The position numbers were made by a program, and so were the translations under genes. 64,000 bases of DNA from Craspedostauros australis. Lineage: Eukaryota > Bacillariophyta > Bacillariophyceae > Mastogloiales > Achnanthaceae. The notes below the pieces were generated by a model, which had not been told where the DNA came from, did no database searches, and saw only the letters and a list, made by a program, of their open reading frames with translations. The stretch is from contig JAMXDE010000023.1 of assembly GCA_026770025.1 (NCBI GenBank), forward strand, positions 372,001 to 436,000. The letters run 5' to 3'. Positions 21,098 through 33,380 of the stretch are shown here, in pieces; within the stretch, counting starts at the first letter, position 1; every line of letters starts with the position of its first letter.

Positions 21098-22981
21098 ATG
21101 ATGATGGAATCCATGAACGCGGAGCTGCTGCTGAATATCGTTCAGTACGGCAACAAGGCAGATTTGGCTCTCCTCTCCGCATGCTCCAAACGCTGGTACT
21201 ACTTGGTCCAACAGTACTTGCGTGTGATCAAAGGACCCGAGCTGGTCTCCGTCGCAAGGCAGGACCCAGAGACGAACGAAGACCGACCGCTTCCGGATAT
21301 GCTCAACGAAGCACGCGCAGGACTACAAGGTCCGCCTAACCTCGTGCTTGGCTTCCAGTCGGTAGGTGGCGACTTGCAGAACCACGTCGCGAGCTATGTG
21401 CCTCAAGATTGCACCATCCTTTGCGCCGAAGCGAAAAGTATCCAGGTCAACCATCCGGCCAGAGATGCGGAAGATATGCCCACTTTCGAGCATGATAGTA
21501 AGGAGGCCTGCATGATGGCGCGGTTTCCAGATGCAAGCATCTATCCGTTCTACTTCCAGGGCAAGGGCGACATGCAATCCACAATCAGAACACTCAAGAT
21601 GCAGATCCAAGATGATCGCAAGATGGACATCGGTGAAAGTGGCAGTGCAACGGAATCGCCACACGAGCACGTTAAAGCGGTCATCATTTACGCCAGCAGA
21701 AATCGCAAAGACAGCACGGAGAATGCGGTGAAGCACCTGCAGGCCGAATTTCCTGGCGTCGCGGTCATCGGCGGCGTTTGTCAACGCGGGTACATGACTG
21801 CACCCAGACTCCGCGAGGAGAATGCTCCGCAAAGCAGAGAGGAGTTAGAGGTTTGCACCGGCGAAGAACTACACGATCTCCTTTCGACCCTCGTTGACGA
21901 CGAATGTCCGGACGAAATGTGGCAGATGGAGCACCACCAGCTCGTGGCTGTTGTTTGGGAAGCGATCGAGAAGTACAAGGCATCTGAACACAAGCTTCAT
22001 CTAAAGCCCATGAAGGATCATCTCTTTGGTGTCGTCCTGGCTGGATCGGTTCCCATTCGCTCCGTGGTGTCTTGTGGCGTCACGAGCATCCTACAATCGC
22101 AAAACTCTCAAGAATCTCCCCAAAAGTCGTCACCGTACGTCATTGCCAGCTCCAAGTATTGCCGCCCGACCGACGAGGATTATCCCTCCGATCTGCGCCT
22201 GCCTTTTTCCGATGCTGCGGCATCAAGACCGCCTGTACATCTTGTTACCCACATTCGGAATGAGGAACAGGACGAGATTATAACTGTGAAACAGTTTTGC
22301 AGAATTATTCTCCAACGCGTTCTGGGCACCCGAATGCCCTTCCTCGGCCTCAAACGACTTGGTATTGACGGGTTCGAACTCTGTACCCATTTTGAACTCA
22401 ATTTTGGCAAGCAAGTGCAACTCGCAATTTACCACGAGTCCAGAGACGGAGCGAAAGAAACGTCGTTGTGCGGTACGCAGGTCGACTTCTTCGATCTGCA
22501 GGCAGATGCGTGCATGCGCGATATGGATCGAACAGCACAACAACTCAAAGAGCAGACGAAGGGCGAGAAGATCCTCGGTGCCGTCATGTTCAATTGTGGA
22601 GGTCGCGGCCCATTCGCTCACGGTTTCATTCCCGAACCCATGTCTGATGCCACACGCTTTGGAAGGATTTTCAAGGATGTACCCTGTCTCGGCTATTACG
22701 CCAGTGCGGAGATCGGTCCGCAGGCCTTGGCCGGCAATGAAAACGTCTTCCAGAAAGGCGAGGCGGCGATGCAGTCCTATACCGTCGTTTTCGCCCTCTT
22801 CATCGTCCCCGTCATGAACCTGAAGGATTCGGATCTGGATGATCAGCCAGAACATGCCGCTGACTTCGTATCACAGCGGCTTCACTCATCGTTGAAGTCC
22901 AGTTCGAGTACGCCGTCACTGCAAACATCACCAGCGTCATTGCCAGCGGCATCACCAGCATCATCGGCACTGGACGAGTGA
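21098..22981 (+). CDS. F-box/FIST domain protein, FBXO22-like
   Basis: A single-exon gene of 627 residues. An F-box-like N-terminus (about residues 5-45, ELLLNIVQYGNKADLALLSA, then a tryptophan) would bind Skp1 in an SCF ubiquitin ligase. It is followed by a FIST sensory fold: LVLGFQSVGGDL, KAVIIYASRNRKDS and FPGVAVIGGVCQRGY in the N-terminal half. The FIST_C half has LGAVMFNCGGRGPFAHGF and PCLGYYASAEIGPQ near residues 490-560. This order matches animal FBXO22 and its relatives. The C-terminal 40 residues are Ser/Ala low-complexity. The ATG was chosen as the first of three consecutive Met codons. FIST domains are thought to bind small ligands; the substrates here are unknown. Confidence 0.82.
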   Translation: MMMESMNAELLLNIVQYGNKADLALLSACSKRWYYLVQQYLRVIKGPELVSVARQDPETNEDRPLPDMLNEARAGLQGPPNLVLGFQSVGGDLQNHVASYVPQDCTILCAEAKSIQVNHPARDAEDMPTFEHDSKEACMMARFPDASIYPFYFQGKGDMQSTIRTLKMQIQDDRKMDIGESGSATESPHEHVKAVIIYASRNRKDSTENAVKHLQAEFPGVAVIGGVCQRGYMTAPRLREENAPQSREELEVCTGEELHDLLSTLVDDECPDEMWQMEHHQLVAVVWEAIEKYKASEHKLHLKPMKDHLFGVVLAGSVPIRSVVSCGVTSILQSQNSQESPQKSSPYVIASSKYCRPTDEDYPSDLRLPFSDAAASRPPVHLVTHIRNEEQDEIITVKQFCRIILQRVLGTRMPFLGLKRLGIDGFELCTHFELNFGKQVQLAIYHESRDGAKETSLCGTQVDFFDLQADACMRDMDRTAQQLKEQTKGEKILGAVMFNCGGRGPFAHGFIPEPMSDATRFGRIFKDVPCLGYYASAEIGPQALAGNENVFQKGEAAMQSYTVVFALFIVPVMNLKDSDLDDQPEHAADFVSQRLHSSLKSSSSTPSLQTSPASLPAASPASSALDE

Positions 22982-23607
22982 GTCGCTGACGATGAAATAG
23001 GGTGAGCTGCCCATCAGCGCAGCACTTCTCTCTCGTTCTCTGGAACGTGAATACAGAGCTCTTGAATGGCACCGCATCCAAGACACACCAAAACCAGGTC
23101 GAACGCAATATGGAATATGAGTTGCGTAGTCGCACATTCTATGCAAGGAATTCTTGCTATTGCTTCTGTGCTACTATAAATTCATTCTGGAATAAGATTA
23201 GAACCTATTCTATAATACTCGTACCATGTTCCGTGCCAACATCGCAAGGAGCACAGATGCCCCAAAACGCGCTCTACCACAACTCGCCGTGTCCACACTT
23301 GCATCCACGGGTGCATTTCCTGTCCGGTCGGCTGCATTCCATCGATCTCAGAGTTCACCCGTGCTTGCCATACCCCATGGCACGACCATTCCGAAGTGAC
23401 CTGAGCAGCATTGGTGCATGTGGAGCTCCTGCAAGCTCGACAGAACCAAAGGTCAAGAGAAATGCGTCGGATGACTCCTCAAATTCGCACGACTTGCGAT
23501 CCACGAGATTGTGCCATTATGCCGGTACCTGTATGCTCTCTACGCTACTCTGTGCAGCACTCCTGCAATACCCGTACCCGTGTGTGTTTTGCCCTGAGGT
23601 AGAGTAC
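22982..23607. other. Intergenic between convergent genes
   Basis: Holds the 3' ends of the F-box/FIST gene (plus) and the membrane-protein gene (minus). Plus-strand ORF 23002..23643 has no domain and overlaps the 3' end of the neighbouring gene. Nothing else is seen. Confidence 0.45.
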
Positions 23608-24264
23608 TCAAGTTGGCGCGCGCAAACCGCGTTTTGTCGGTAATGGACGGAATGTGATGATGTAGATCCAGATCACCCACGCAAATAAGCAGGCAAACTT
23701 CATTCGTGTGCAGGAGCTTGCCACGAAGACAGCGTTCTTGCTCAACCGTTCTGGAAAGATCGCCGCTCCATGACGCAATGTGGAGGTCTCTACTACATCG
23801 AAAACGAACGTGAAGATCGGGATGCAGTACACCATCGGAGGCACGATCGATTTTGGCTCTGCGGCCGAAAGCCCAGCGCCGCGGCCTAGTCGCCTCGCTC
23901 GTGTGATCTTCCAGTGTTCTGCCGCATACAGCGACAGCCCCACGGCCACTACGTTGTACGCAGGAGCGAATGGATACATATCCCACGATGCATGCTGATA
24001 GTATTCCAGCCGTGCATCCTCTCCGATTGCTTCGTACCAGAGCGAGAGTTTCTCCGCGGTGTATCCCATCGCCCACGCATCCGGGGCACTTCTCGGGACG
24101 TTGGAATCCCCCTTGTCGCTCGGATCGCCCAAGCCAAGCTCGAGCTGCCTGTCCAATCGATCCACCAGGATGGATAGTCCGCACAGCGAGATAACGAAGC
24201 CCAGGACGCACACTCTGAAGAGTGGCTGGGTGTGATAAATCGACGCAAAGAAAGATCGGATCAT
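23608..24264 (-). CDS. Four-helix integral membrane protein, unknown function
   Basis: A single-exon frame of 218 residues with four hydrophobic segments at roughly residues 15-34, 95-112, 140-160 and 185-206. Between helices 1 and 2 is a soluble loop with GYTAEKLSLWYEAIGEDAR and, next to helix 2, ASWDMYPFAPAYN. Helix 3 carries an acidic pair, FVFDVVET. The pattern (alpha-helical hairpin, conserved D and DxxE in membrane helices, GYxxE and LGxxxR before helix 2) resembles a family of small four-TM proteins of unknown function common in bacteria. I state that from memory of the pattern, not from a search. The minus-strand start at 24264 is the first ATG of the frame. Confidence 0.65.
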   Translation of the reverse strand: MIRSFFASIYHTQPLFRVCVLGFVISLCGLSILVDRLDRQLELGLGDPSDKGDSNVPRSAPDAWAMGYTAEKLSLWYEAIGEDARLEYYQHASWDMYPFAPAYNVVAVGLSLYAAEHWKITRARRLGRGAGLSAAEPKSIVPPMVYCIPIFTFVFDVVETSTLRHGAAIFPERLSKNAVFVASSCTRMKFACLFAWVIWIYIITFRPLPTKRGLRAPT

Positions 24265-25649
24265 TGCATCGTCAGGCTACTTCTTGGTGTTCGTGCCAGT
24301 ATGTCGTTAGTGTTGAAGTAGTGCCATCAATTGATGAAGCGTGGTGCTCAACTTGGTTGTGGACGACTCCGCTTCTTCCGCTTGGTTCCACAAGCGTTGC
24401 GCAGTTGTGGTGATGTTCTGGCCTCTTCTTTCATTTTTGTGGTTCGGTTTTGTCGTTGATGTCGGATCTTTCGATTCGGATACCGGCGGATGACAGGCAG
24501 CCGCATACTTGGCTCAGCAATCCCATTGATTGTTTGTCCCAGCGAAGTTTTTCGGACACGTCTGTTTGTCTTTCTGGCTGACTGTTTCAATTTGGGGCTG
24601 TCTGTTTGTGTTCTGCGTGCAACAACAAAAAGACGCTGCGCTCGTTCATTCCCTGCCGGACGAGACTGATGATTCGCATGCCTCACACATGGGATCGCAT
24701 CGCCTCTTGGGAAGCATCACACTCAGAATTCGAAACCAGGGCACGAATGAGCTGGGCCGACATCGCAAGTATATAACCGCCATTCTAGGCTTCGCCATCG
24801 AATAGTTCACCCTGATCTATTTTATGGTACGAAGCAGTCTGTGGTTGCACTCCTTGCTTTCGGCTCATATATCATGCATTGGAAACCCTTCCCGTTCCAT
24901 TCCGTTTGCGCAGCATTGGCATTCGCTTTCAGTTCCGGGAATCTATACCAAGAAGAGCACACACACCCGCGCAGAATCCATCCAAGCTGCCATTTATTGC
25001 ACGCTTGCCTCGGTTGAGGAGAGATGGCTGTCGCTCGCGAGGTGTCAGATCATTGTTGTTCAGATCTCCTTGTTACAGCTTGGCGACGGTAGAATTACTG
25101 AGAAATGTCGATTGCATTTTTCGACGTTTGGGCAAGTTGATGTGAATGGAGTCGGATCTGGCCCAACTTGGCCTGGAATTCGACGGGCTGTTCGCAAGAT
25201 TTGCAATCGCCCACACTTTCTGACTCTGATCCATGATTTGTCCGAAGATGAGGATGGGAGTCTGGTCTTGCCATCACGGCGTGTCGACGAACCACGTTCT
25301 CACCACGGCATCCAGTACTCCGTGCAATTCCTTCCCTTCGGATATTTGCTAGAGTAGTTGAGGAAGCCAAGCTCTCGCTGTCTTCCCCCTTCGGCTTGTT
25401 CGCCTTGGGCCTCATCTCCTTTTGTGACATCATTTCCGAAGGAATCGTTCGATGGAATTGTTTGGCGCCGAGTTCTACTCTTCAGGATGCGCCATGCCCA
25501 TGTCTAGCTGCGAAAGGGAGGCCCACATGTGTGCGCACGCTTCCATCCAAGGAAGGGTAATCAGTCACGTCTTGCCATTCCAACTCTGGACGTAGTATAC
25601 ATGGCCTTGACGGTAGCTGTGGTGGTGGATATGGGCGATCCGTCTGCCA

Positions 25650-25683
<34 letters not shown>

Positions 25684-26923
25684 GGCGGCGACAGCTGATG
25701 CCGTCTGATATCGATTCGCATACATTGGCGTCGCGTCATCCTCGCACTACGTGCGGAAAATACGCAAGTGTGTGAACGTCAGCAACGTGGTTCTCATGGT
25801 GACCTGCCTCTGATGGCTCTGCTGCCGCTGCTCCCTCATCCCCTTCCTCATGCTTCTCGATCGATCACCCATTGAAATGCTCATGCGTCTCTGGCCTGTT
25901 CCAAACCAACCATTGCACGGTGCGACGACGGTCACTATCATCATGAGCGGCGAAAGCTACGCCCAGCCTACAAAGAAGCAAATAGTAAGCGCAACAGTGT
26001 CAGGTGTAGCGTGTACTTATTTCCCTACCGATGCAAGCGAAGTCTTAGCGGTGATATGCGAAAATGAAGGATGCATTCAAACCGAGTAGAATTAGGTCCA
26101 TCATTTCTCGAAGGCGACAGTCGCACGGTTCTCCAACCAAGAACATGTTGTGCCTTTCGAATACAAGTGCGGATACTCTGGACGTTGACGAACTGCTCGT
26201 CGTCAGCCTTCTGGTCGTTCCGGAAGACGTGGTCGATCGGGGTAGGTTGGAGTCACACTTCTCGGAACAGTTTGGAGGAGCAACCAGGGAAATGGGAGGA
26301 CGGACGCGAGATGTTTCCGACACATCACGCTACACACAGGGTATCCAACCGCGATCGAATCTGTGTCTCGCATTTCGTTTGATCGCCGCCCACCCTGCGA
26401 AAACGACATCGATCAGACATCTCAACTGTGGATTCTTATTCAGTCCTTTGTTGGTGTGACAGCAGAAGGACATGCACCCATGTGTGAATAACGACTTTTT
26501 CTCCTGTGAAGCCATGTCGCAGATTTGTCGAAGACATGTGCTCACATAATTGATTATGTCCTACACGACATTTCGCATCGACCGGCCATCAAACAGAATG
26601 TCGTGCTCATTCCACGATCAGTGTATCGCACAACAAACAGGAAGAAATCTCGCGCTCGAAATGTGTCTCGGTCATGAATGTGTGACCACAACGCCAAACC
26701 AGGCAGCGAAACCGATGCGTTGTTTCTTGTTGGCAATGGGCTGATCGATCATGTGACGTCATGTTCACCACATGCACTCGGTCTATACAGGCAACGCGGA
26801 CGGAAGTCTTGAGCGAGATGGGTGTGCTGACATGCCAGTACGAGTAGTCAGTCATCCGATTGTTTATCCTTGCGTGGCCTTCCCACGCAGTTGGAGAATG
26901 TTCAACCAACACACCAGTTTGAG
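24265..26923. other. Long region without a supported gene
   Basis: Several short frames occur on both strands (24824..25357 plus, 25095..25433 minus, 26064..26459 plus). None has a domain and opposite frames are equally open. A triplet repeat lies at 25652-25683. The last few hundred bases should contain the promoter and 5' UTR of the DUF6824 gene. An AG acceptor-like site just before 26891 leaves room for an upstream non-coding exon. Confidence 0.4.
25652..25683. repeat. GCT/CAG triplet microsatellite
   Basis: About ten GCT units are followed by GCG GCG. Read on the minus strand it codes glutamine (25482..25739 frame), and on the plus strand alanine in a short ATG frame near 25600. No gene could be built around it, so coding status is open. 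Confidence 0.9.
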
Positions 26924-29900
26924 ATGATGGGCCCGGATGTCGGTCGCCGTCCCACAATTTTGACTGACATGAAACGATCCACTGATCTCAGCTTGCTCGA
27001 CGGCCACGACAAAGACCCAACAGAAAAAGACCATAATTCATCCCAAAAGATGACGATGATGCTACAGAGCAAAATGGATAGACCGAATGTACCGTTCATG
27101 CGACCGAAGAAACCCTCGACTTACGGGGAGATGGTGGAGGAATGGCGCCTGAAGTACCAGAGCGAGCACGTCGTGGAGGTTGACGACGCCTGGACGCCTC
27201 TGAGGTCTGACTACATCCCTGGGCCGTTCGATGTCATTTGCGCGCGTGGGAACTACGCTCGGAATTACACAGGTACGCCGGCGCAGATCTTCGGAGCCCG
27301 TGCGCACGCATGGCTCGTTTGAGCGGGTCGCTGCGCATGTGCGAAAGCGATGAAAGTCCAGGCATTGACGTTCGTGTGATCGAAGATGCTCCACCGAAAC
27401 ACGTCGCCGCTGCACGTCAGATGTTACTCGTGCTCGTCCTTGCATGTCATGTGCATGCGCATTATTCATCTTTCATTGAACAACCTATGTACAATCAAAC
27501 AGACATTACCACCAATATTGATGCTAACTTATCATTCGTTTCCTTGATTTGCACCACCACCACACACGATACGATCGGCGAAAATCCAACCCTCATTGTC
27601 CGCGGCATGGCGAAGGCAACCGGCGTTTCAGACTGACTGTGGATATGAACTTGGCGAGATACAAGAGCGCAGACACGAAGTTCGAGAAGTCCGTCGTTGT
27701 TTGGGAAGTTGTCGACTCTGTGAGGAGCGTCTCTCCGAATGGTGGATTCATCAAATTCGCCAACACTCAATGGTACGAGGTGGGCGATCATGTTGCGAGA
27801 GAGGTGAGTCCGCATCCATCGAATACGCAGCGTTGCAGTAGCTCGGAGATATGGCGCTTGTGATGTCGTCCGACATGCCGGGATGGATTTTTTGGTGCGT
27901 GGCCAGATGGTTGGGCGGATGGGTCGATTCGGAGGAAGCTATCGCTGCCATCTCTTTGCAGCATGCTGGTCTCAACCAGCACGCTGGCGGATTCCAGGAT
28001 TGCGCAAGCTCGAGATGAAGATGAGAGCGTGCAAATGTGCAATTGCTCTGCTATCATCGGCTATGCGTCATCAAAGCGTACTTCAACTCATCTCGAACAT
28101 CTCCTCGCTGCGTTTCTCCCCGGGTATACTCAACATCCATCGTGACGGTAGAAAGTTGGCCAATCGTAAGTGTCCGCATATGTCAGCACCGGCACCGAAG
28201 CCACCGTTTCGCTCATATCTTTGAATCCGATGGCTTGCACATGCCTTTTGTTGCGGCGTTTCCCATCGAAGTGGAACCAGTGCTTGCAGTGATTGCTTTG
28301 TGCCAACACATCCGCCTGCGCATAAGTGAAACTATCAACCGCGCGCATGCACCGTCAATTGGAAGCTGGTGTGCTCGACCACGGTTGTATCGGCAACCGT
28401 TACGACGGTGATACCAATGATTGTGACAGTGCTTTGTATCGCATCTGTTGCATTGCATGCAAGAGCACCTTCCTCTCACCTCGATGCGATTTCAACTTCT
28501 GTTAAACTTCACCGCCTCTTCTGTGACGTCATTCCTCCAGGTTCCGCGACCGTCTGCACCGTGAATACCGATCAAGTTCCAGGTCGAAGGCAGCAAAGCG
28601 TAAGCAAGTTCAAGATGCGACCCAAGTTGGGCCGGAAGCAAAGACTAGTTCCGAATTGAGGGAGGCGACCGAGAAGGATGCGCCAGCTGCCGTTGCATCG
28701 ATTGCGCCAGAAGGGAGATGCGCACAGAGTTGGCAACCAGGCAAGCAGGCATCTTCATCAATGGGTGAGTCGATGCAATGTTGTGGAAATCGTGTTTGGT
28801 CATTGTTCGTGGGGAGTTCTCCCTTCTTTGATATGTCTATCTAGCACAGCCACTCGCCCCTGCAGCGACGGATCAATGAGAGGGGAAGATCAAGATTGTG
28901 ATTGAGAGCCTTTTTGTATGTTCCATTGCCGAATGCGTCATGTCGTCTTGAAGGTTTGGACAGCGTATCCATTAACAAATACATGCAGCTCGCTCGCGCG
29001 GTACTACTCGCTATTGGTGTCATGCTTGCTCACAAATGTTGTACTCTGCCACAAATCATTCAAACCCTTGCTGTTTTTTGTTCAATCCCCGCCGGTACTT
29101 CGACCGCGGTTTCTGCCTCGCCGCTGGATGCAATCTACATTTTCCCAACACTGCTCTGCTCTACTCTGCTCTACTCCACCAAACCCGGACATCTCTCATC
29201 CGACTCAGGAACGGGACAATTTTTAGAAAAGGCATCTGTGATGAACAATGCGACACGATCTGCCGCGGTTTCTCAAATCACGAAACCACCAGCCAAACCA
29301 ACAGTGAACGCAAAGGGTGTCGGGAGTGCTGCGCCTATTCCAAATCAGAACATGGCGGGAGTGCACGATGAAGCTACATCTCAGATTCCATTCGCGACCA
29401 AAGCTGGAGATGCACAGGTCGTCATGGCACCTTGGGACGTACCGTTCGGGAGGAATATCCAGACAACGCATTCAAAATTAACGACACTACGCTCTCACCG
29501 AGGGCGCAGCGCATCCCTACCTCCGTCGCGCGGCGGAAAGGCGAAGATGGCACTACAACCTCAGGAGCACATGTATTTGGATTCGCAAGAGTGGGTTCCA
29601 AACGGCGCAAACGCAAACTTGTCCGGTGCTGGATTGCATGGTACACCAGCCACTTGTTTGGATCCATTGCAACCGGCAATGTTCCGATCCGAAGATCAAA
29701 TCGCGGAGAACGAGAACGACACGTTCGGGCACAACTGCGACATTTCCATCCACTCTGAACCGGCGCGCGGAACGCGTTTTCATGCTGACGACTTCATTGA
29801 TCTCGCCAATGCTCCGATCGGCGATATCGAAGTGCCGAAAGGGCACACGATTTCTACCTCCAGCGACATCTTATTACACACATTGGCGCCGTCCACCCCA

Positions 29901-30077
29901 GCTTTGGAGTGGCTGACTGCGATGAACGAGCACTTTCAGACCTCTCATGAAGAGCAAATGGACGTCGATGGCGATGATGATGGTGGTGAGTATTCAAATT
30001 CAAATGCGGGCGCGAACGTAGCAGGAGCTGAGGACTTGCAAGACGAAGAGAGCATCGGTGAACACGCGGGAGTGTAA
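26924..30077 (+). CDS. DUF6824 protein, five exons including a micro-exon
   Basis: Exons are 26924-27272, 27616-27803, 28152-28165, 28541-28764 and 29209-30077: 1,644 nt, 547 residues. All sites are GT-AG and all phases fit. The DUF6824 domain, nearly confined to diatoms, spans exons 1-4. It opens with YIPGPFDVICARGNYARNYTG, continues after the first splice with NRRFRLTVDMNLARYKSAD, then FEKSVVVWEVV, GGFIKFANTQWYEVGDHVARE and, through the micro-exon, KVGQSFRDRLH. That last string equals the intronless paralogue at 33381-34592 except for one residue, which supports the splicing. The region after the domain is basic (RSSSRSKAAKRKQ), then long and disordered, ending with an acidic patch (MDVDGDDDGGE). 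DUF6824 proteins are suspected regulators; biochemical function is not established. A GTGAGT at about 29993 could be a further donor. Confidence 0.83.
28152..28165 (+). other. 14-nt micro-exon (exon 3 of the DUF6824 gene)
   Basis: AAAGTTGGCCAATC is preceded by GGTAG and followed by GTAAGT. It encodes KVGQ plus two bases of a Ser codon completed by the G of exon 4. Without it the phases of exons 2 (0) and 4 (needs 2 nt) do not match. With it the protein reads GDHVARE-KVGQS-FRDRLH, as in the neighbouring paralogue. Confidence 0.85.
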
Positions 30078-33000
30078 TTCAAGCCGGAGACGCCGAGGAG
30101 CACAAAGAACCCAAAAGCAGAAGTGAGAGGAACTGTTGAGGGGCTTGGAATAGCTTCGCCGTCTGCCCAACGGCACGCCCGCTGCTTCATCTTTTGCTCT
30201 GGTAGTGCCTTCGGGGTACGTACGGGCCAGCAGGTTGCGACTACGCCAGCGATCTCGGGACGACACCCGAAGAAAAGACTTGCAGAAGATCCTGCGCCTT
30301 GGCGATTCCACGACGACAGATGGCTCCACGTTCATCGGTAACGCTATTTTGAGCTGGCGCCCATCTTCTTCCAGGCGAACCGCGTGCGAACACACGTGAA
30401 TACGAGTATGGCGACAGCATGGCGCCGTGCACCTCTCATCGCACGGACGTGTAGCACGAGTAGACAGATGAAATAGATTGCAGACCGTCGAGGATTCGTC
30501 ATCATGTGCTCTCTGCATGTGTATATGCGTGTGCGTGTGCTCCTCTGGATAGATCGATGCTGTCGTGTGTTCATCGTCGACGTTGAAGACGCATGGTGTC
30601 CAGCATGCTTGCAGTCCAAGAATAGATCCAACAGCCATGGCTGTTCCGTCGTTGATTCTTGACTTGCGAGGCTGCGCAGGTGCGCTGTTGGCGAAATTGG
30701 TAGGGCGGAACCGTCATCGACTGCAGTTGCAAGTCCATCCGCATGTCATGCGGAATTTCTTGATATTGAACGGCATCTGGGACCAAGGTGGATGTGAGTA
30801 CATCATCGAGTGCAGCGGTGGCGGGGGTGGTGACGAGAGCGTCATCTGCATCGCCATCACGCCTACCGCCGTGGTGCCCATCGTCGTTGTTGCTGGGAAT
30901 ACCACTCGTCGATGGTTGAAGAATTATTGATCCCCATCGGTCGCGCTGTTTGGTGCAATGTAGGTGCATGTCTTGCAAGTACGTACGAGTATGGTCGACA
31001 TAATACGTATCTGCCGATCCATATCTGCTCATGATTACCATTGAACGCATGGAGCGATTGCCTTGCGATGCGCAAGGCTATTTCTACTCCGATGCCGCCG
31101 GCATGTTGGAAGAGGAGAGCAATACAGCAGGTAGGAATATCCCATGATGGGTGAGGAAGTGCAGTTGGCGCAGTGACGGCTGGCCGTGCGCGGGTAGTCC
31201 AGTGCAGTTGCAGCATCCATGGACAGGATGCAGGATTCGTTCAAGAGGGAGATCATGATGGCAGGCGAGTCGCGCACCATAGACTGGTGATGTCTTGCAG
31301 CAATCCAACACGCCGAGCATCGTTGCTGAATCGAGCTGTGATTCATGAGAGGATTCACAGCACAGAGCAATACCGATATTGCCACAGTACCGTGCGAATC
31401 CGGTGTACATGCCTTGTATGCTTCACGGGTGGAAGCGGAGAAGCGCCGTGGTAGTTGTGGCAATTGTCCAGGAGCCAATACCGCAAACAGGAGAAGGAGC
31501 TGGAGCAACCTGGTGAAGTCTCTCATCCTCTTGTGTCCGTGCGCCATTCGAGGGTCGGCATCACCATGCTTGTCCGTCCAGTCCTCCTCTTCAACTTGAT
31601 GTTGTGCACGATGGTCGCACGTTTTTGTGTTCCAAAACCCAATCCATGTGACTCGCACATGTAGTCGTGCAGTACCAGTGCAATTTGATGATTTTTTCAT
31701 TCGCCCGCGCAATGTGTGGTGGTGTGCTTGTGGTGCTCTGTGATGTGTTGTGTTGTGATGTGATGTGCTGATCGGCTCCTCCCATTCTCCCTTTTCCTCA
31801 CGTCTCTCGCTACGCTCCTACTACTAGGTACAAGTATGCAAGTATTGCGTTCGAGTAGTGGGCGCCAGGATCGTCCCTGTTGCGAAGCTGTTGGTGTGCA
31901 CCGGTGTGACACTTTGTGGAGATCATGGTACTTGTGTGAGTAGTCGTATGTGTGTACCAGACGTGGGTTGAGTACCTCTTCTGTGCGCGCTGGTTTGCAT
32001 CCCGAGGCCAACGCAGTCCTGTGGTCCCTTGCTTGGATGTTGATGTGTGAACTTGTGTTGTGGTCTCCTGGCTTGTTGGACTTGTTCGTGGGGGCTTGGT
32101 GGATCTTGCCTGTCGTGAGAAAGGGACAACCAAGACTTTCGCTTTTTCCGTCGCGCGTGTGTTGTGCTTTGCGTATTGCCGGCTGAGCTAAAGTTGTCTT
32201 GGATCGTGGATGCCGAATGATGAATCACAAGTCGTGTTTGTATCAATCCCGACCTCTTTGACTGCATTGAAGGTGATCAAACTGTGAATGGTCCAAAAAC
32301 GGTATTCGGTGTGAATCAACAAGTTTCTTTTGGCGAGGTGTGTCGGGGAGGTCCGTGAGGTCCATGACTTTATTGCCCTTCGTTGGCAAATGCAATAATT
32401 ATGGTTGATACAATTGTATCTAACGGCGGCCCCGCTTTGGAAGCAGATTATCACTGAGGGCTTAAAGAGAACCTTGGTACTGGTGGCTCCTCGTGTCGCC
32501 ACCACAACAGCGTTCCAAAGGCCCCAGCGTCTGCTCACCATGGAAGAGCACCAGTTGAAGAACAATGCAGAGCAAACCACCGTATCTGACCAATGTCGTG
32601 GATTGATGGTGGAGGCTAAGTGTTGTACTCGGTTGTTAAGGTCCGAACGTCTCAGAGAGTCATCTCCACTGCCGGGCACGCACAGGGCAGCGGTCGTATC
32701 AGTAGTACACATAGGTACGAGACGCGTGGAACAGTACTAGTACTCTCTGCTGGGTTTGATCCTCGAACACCACACCGGTTTGTTCGTGTGACCAACATCC
32801 TGTCTTGCTATTGCTGCACAGAGAGACAACCGTCTTGGGAAACGTCTCGTCGTGTTGTGTTCATGTCGGAATTCAAGCGTTCGCTGAAGCAAGAGAGAGA
32901 AGAGCGACGCCGTGCGTGAGACTACCCGTACTATCGTGGGTAGTGAAGGGGCTCGACGACACCACGCTCACCTGGGAGCGATTTCTCGTTGCTACGCTGC

Positions 33001-33380
33001 TCGTGTGGGGGAAGGTCATTGATCGTGTACAGAAACCAACCAGCCGAGAGCGAAGACGAACTGTCGTTCGTTAGCGGGTCGTAAACAAGAGAGACCAGAG
33101 ACCGCAACAACAAATCCAATCTGATCATCCCAACCAAACAACAACAGCTCACAAAATCGAACCACTCGCAATCCAAAAGCAACCCCACGAGCCAACAACC
33201 GCAACCGCAAACGCACCACCAACAGAAGCAACAGAAGCACCCATCAATATAATCATCGCAGAACAGACCAGAGTCCAGCAACCGACATTCACAAACACAA
33301 GCACTATCTGCCATACCGACGCATACCTCCACATATCCACACATCCCAACATCGAAATCACTTCACCAAGCACTATCAAC
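30078..33380. other. Region between DUF6824 paralogues, no supported gene
   Basis: Frames at 30571..31050 and 31035..31712 on the minus strand have patches of plausible protein composition. One is signal-peptide-like (FTRLLQLLLLFAVLAPGQ) and another is Asp/Ser/Thr-rich. No domain or consistent exon chain was found. A CG/TG-rich alternating tract lies near 30513-30540. The last 300 bp are AC-rich and probably the 5' UTR of the next gene. Confidence 0.35.

Noticed and set aside
31035-31712. Minus-strand ORF with a signal-peptide-like start
   Set aside because: No conserved domain, overlapping frames equally open, and no phase-consistent exon chain.
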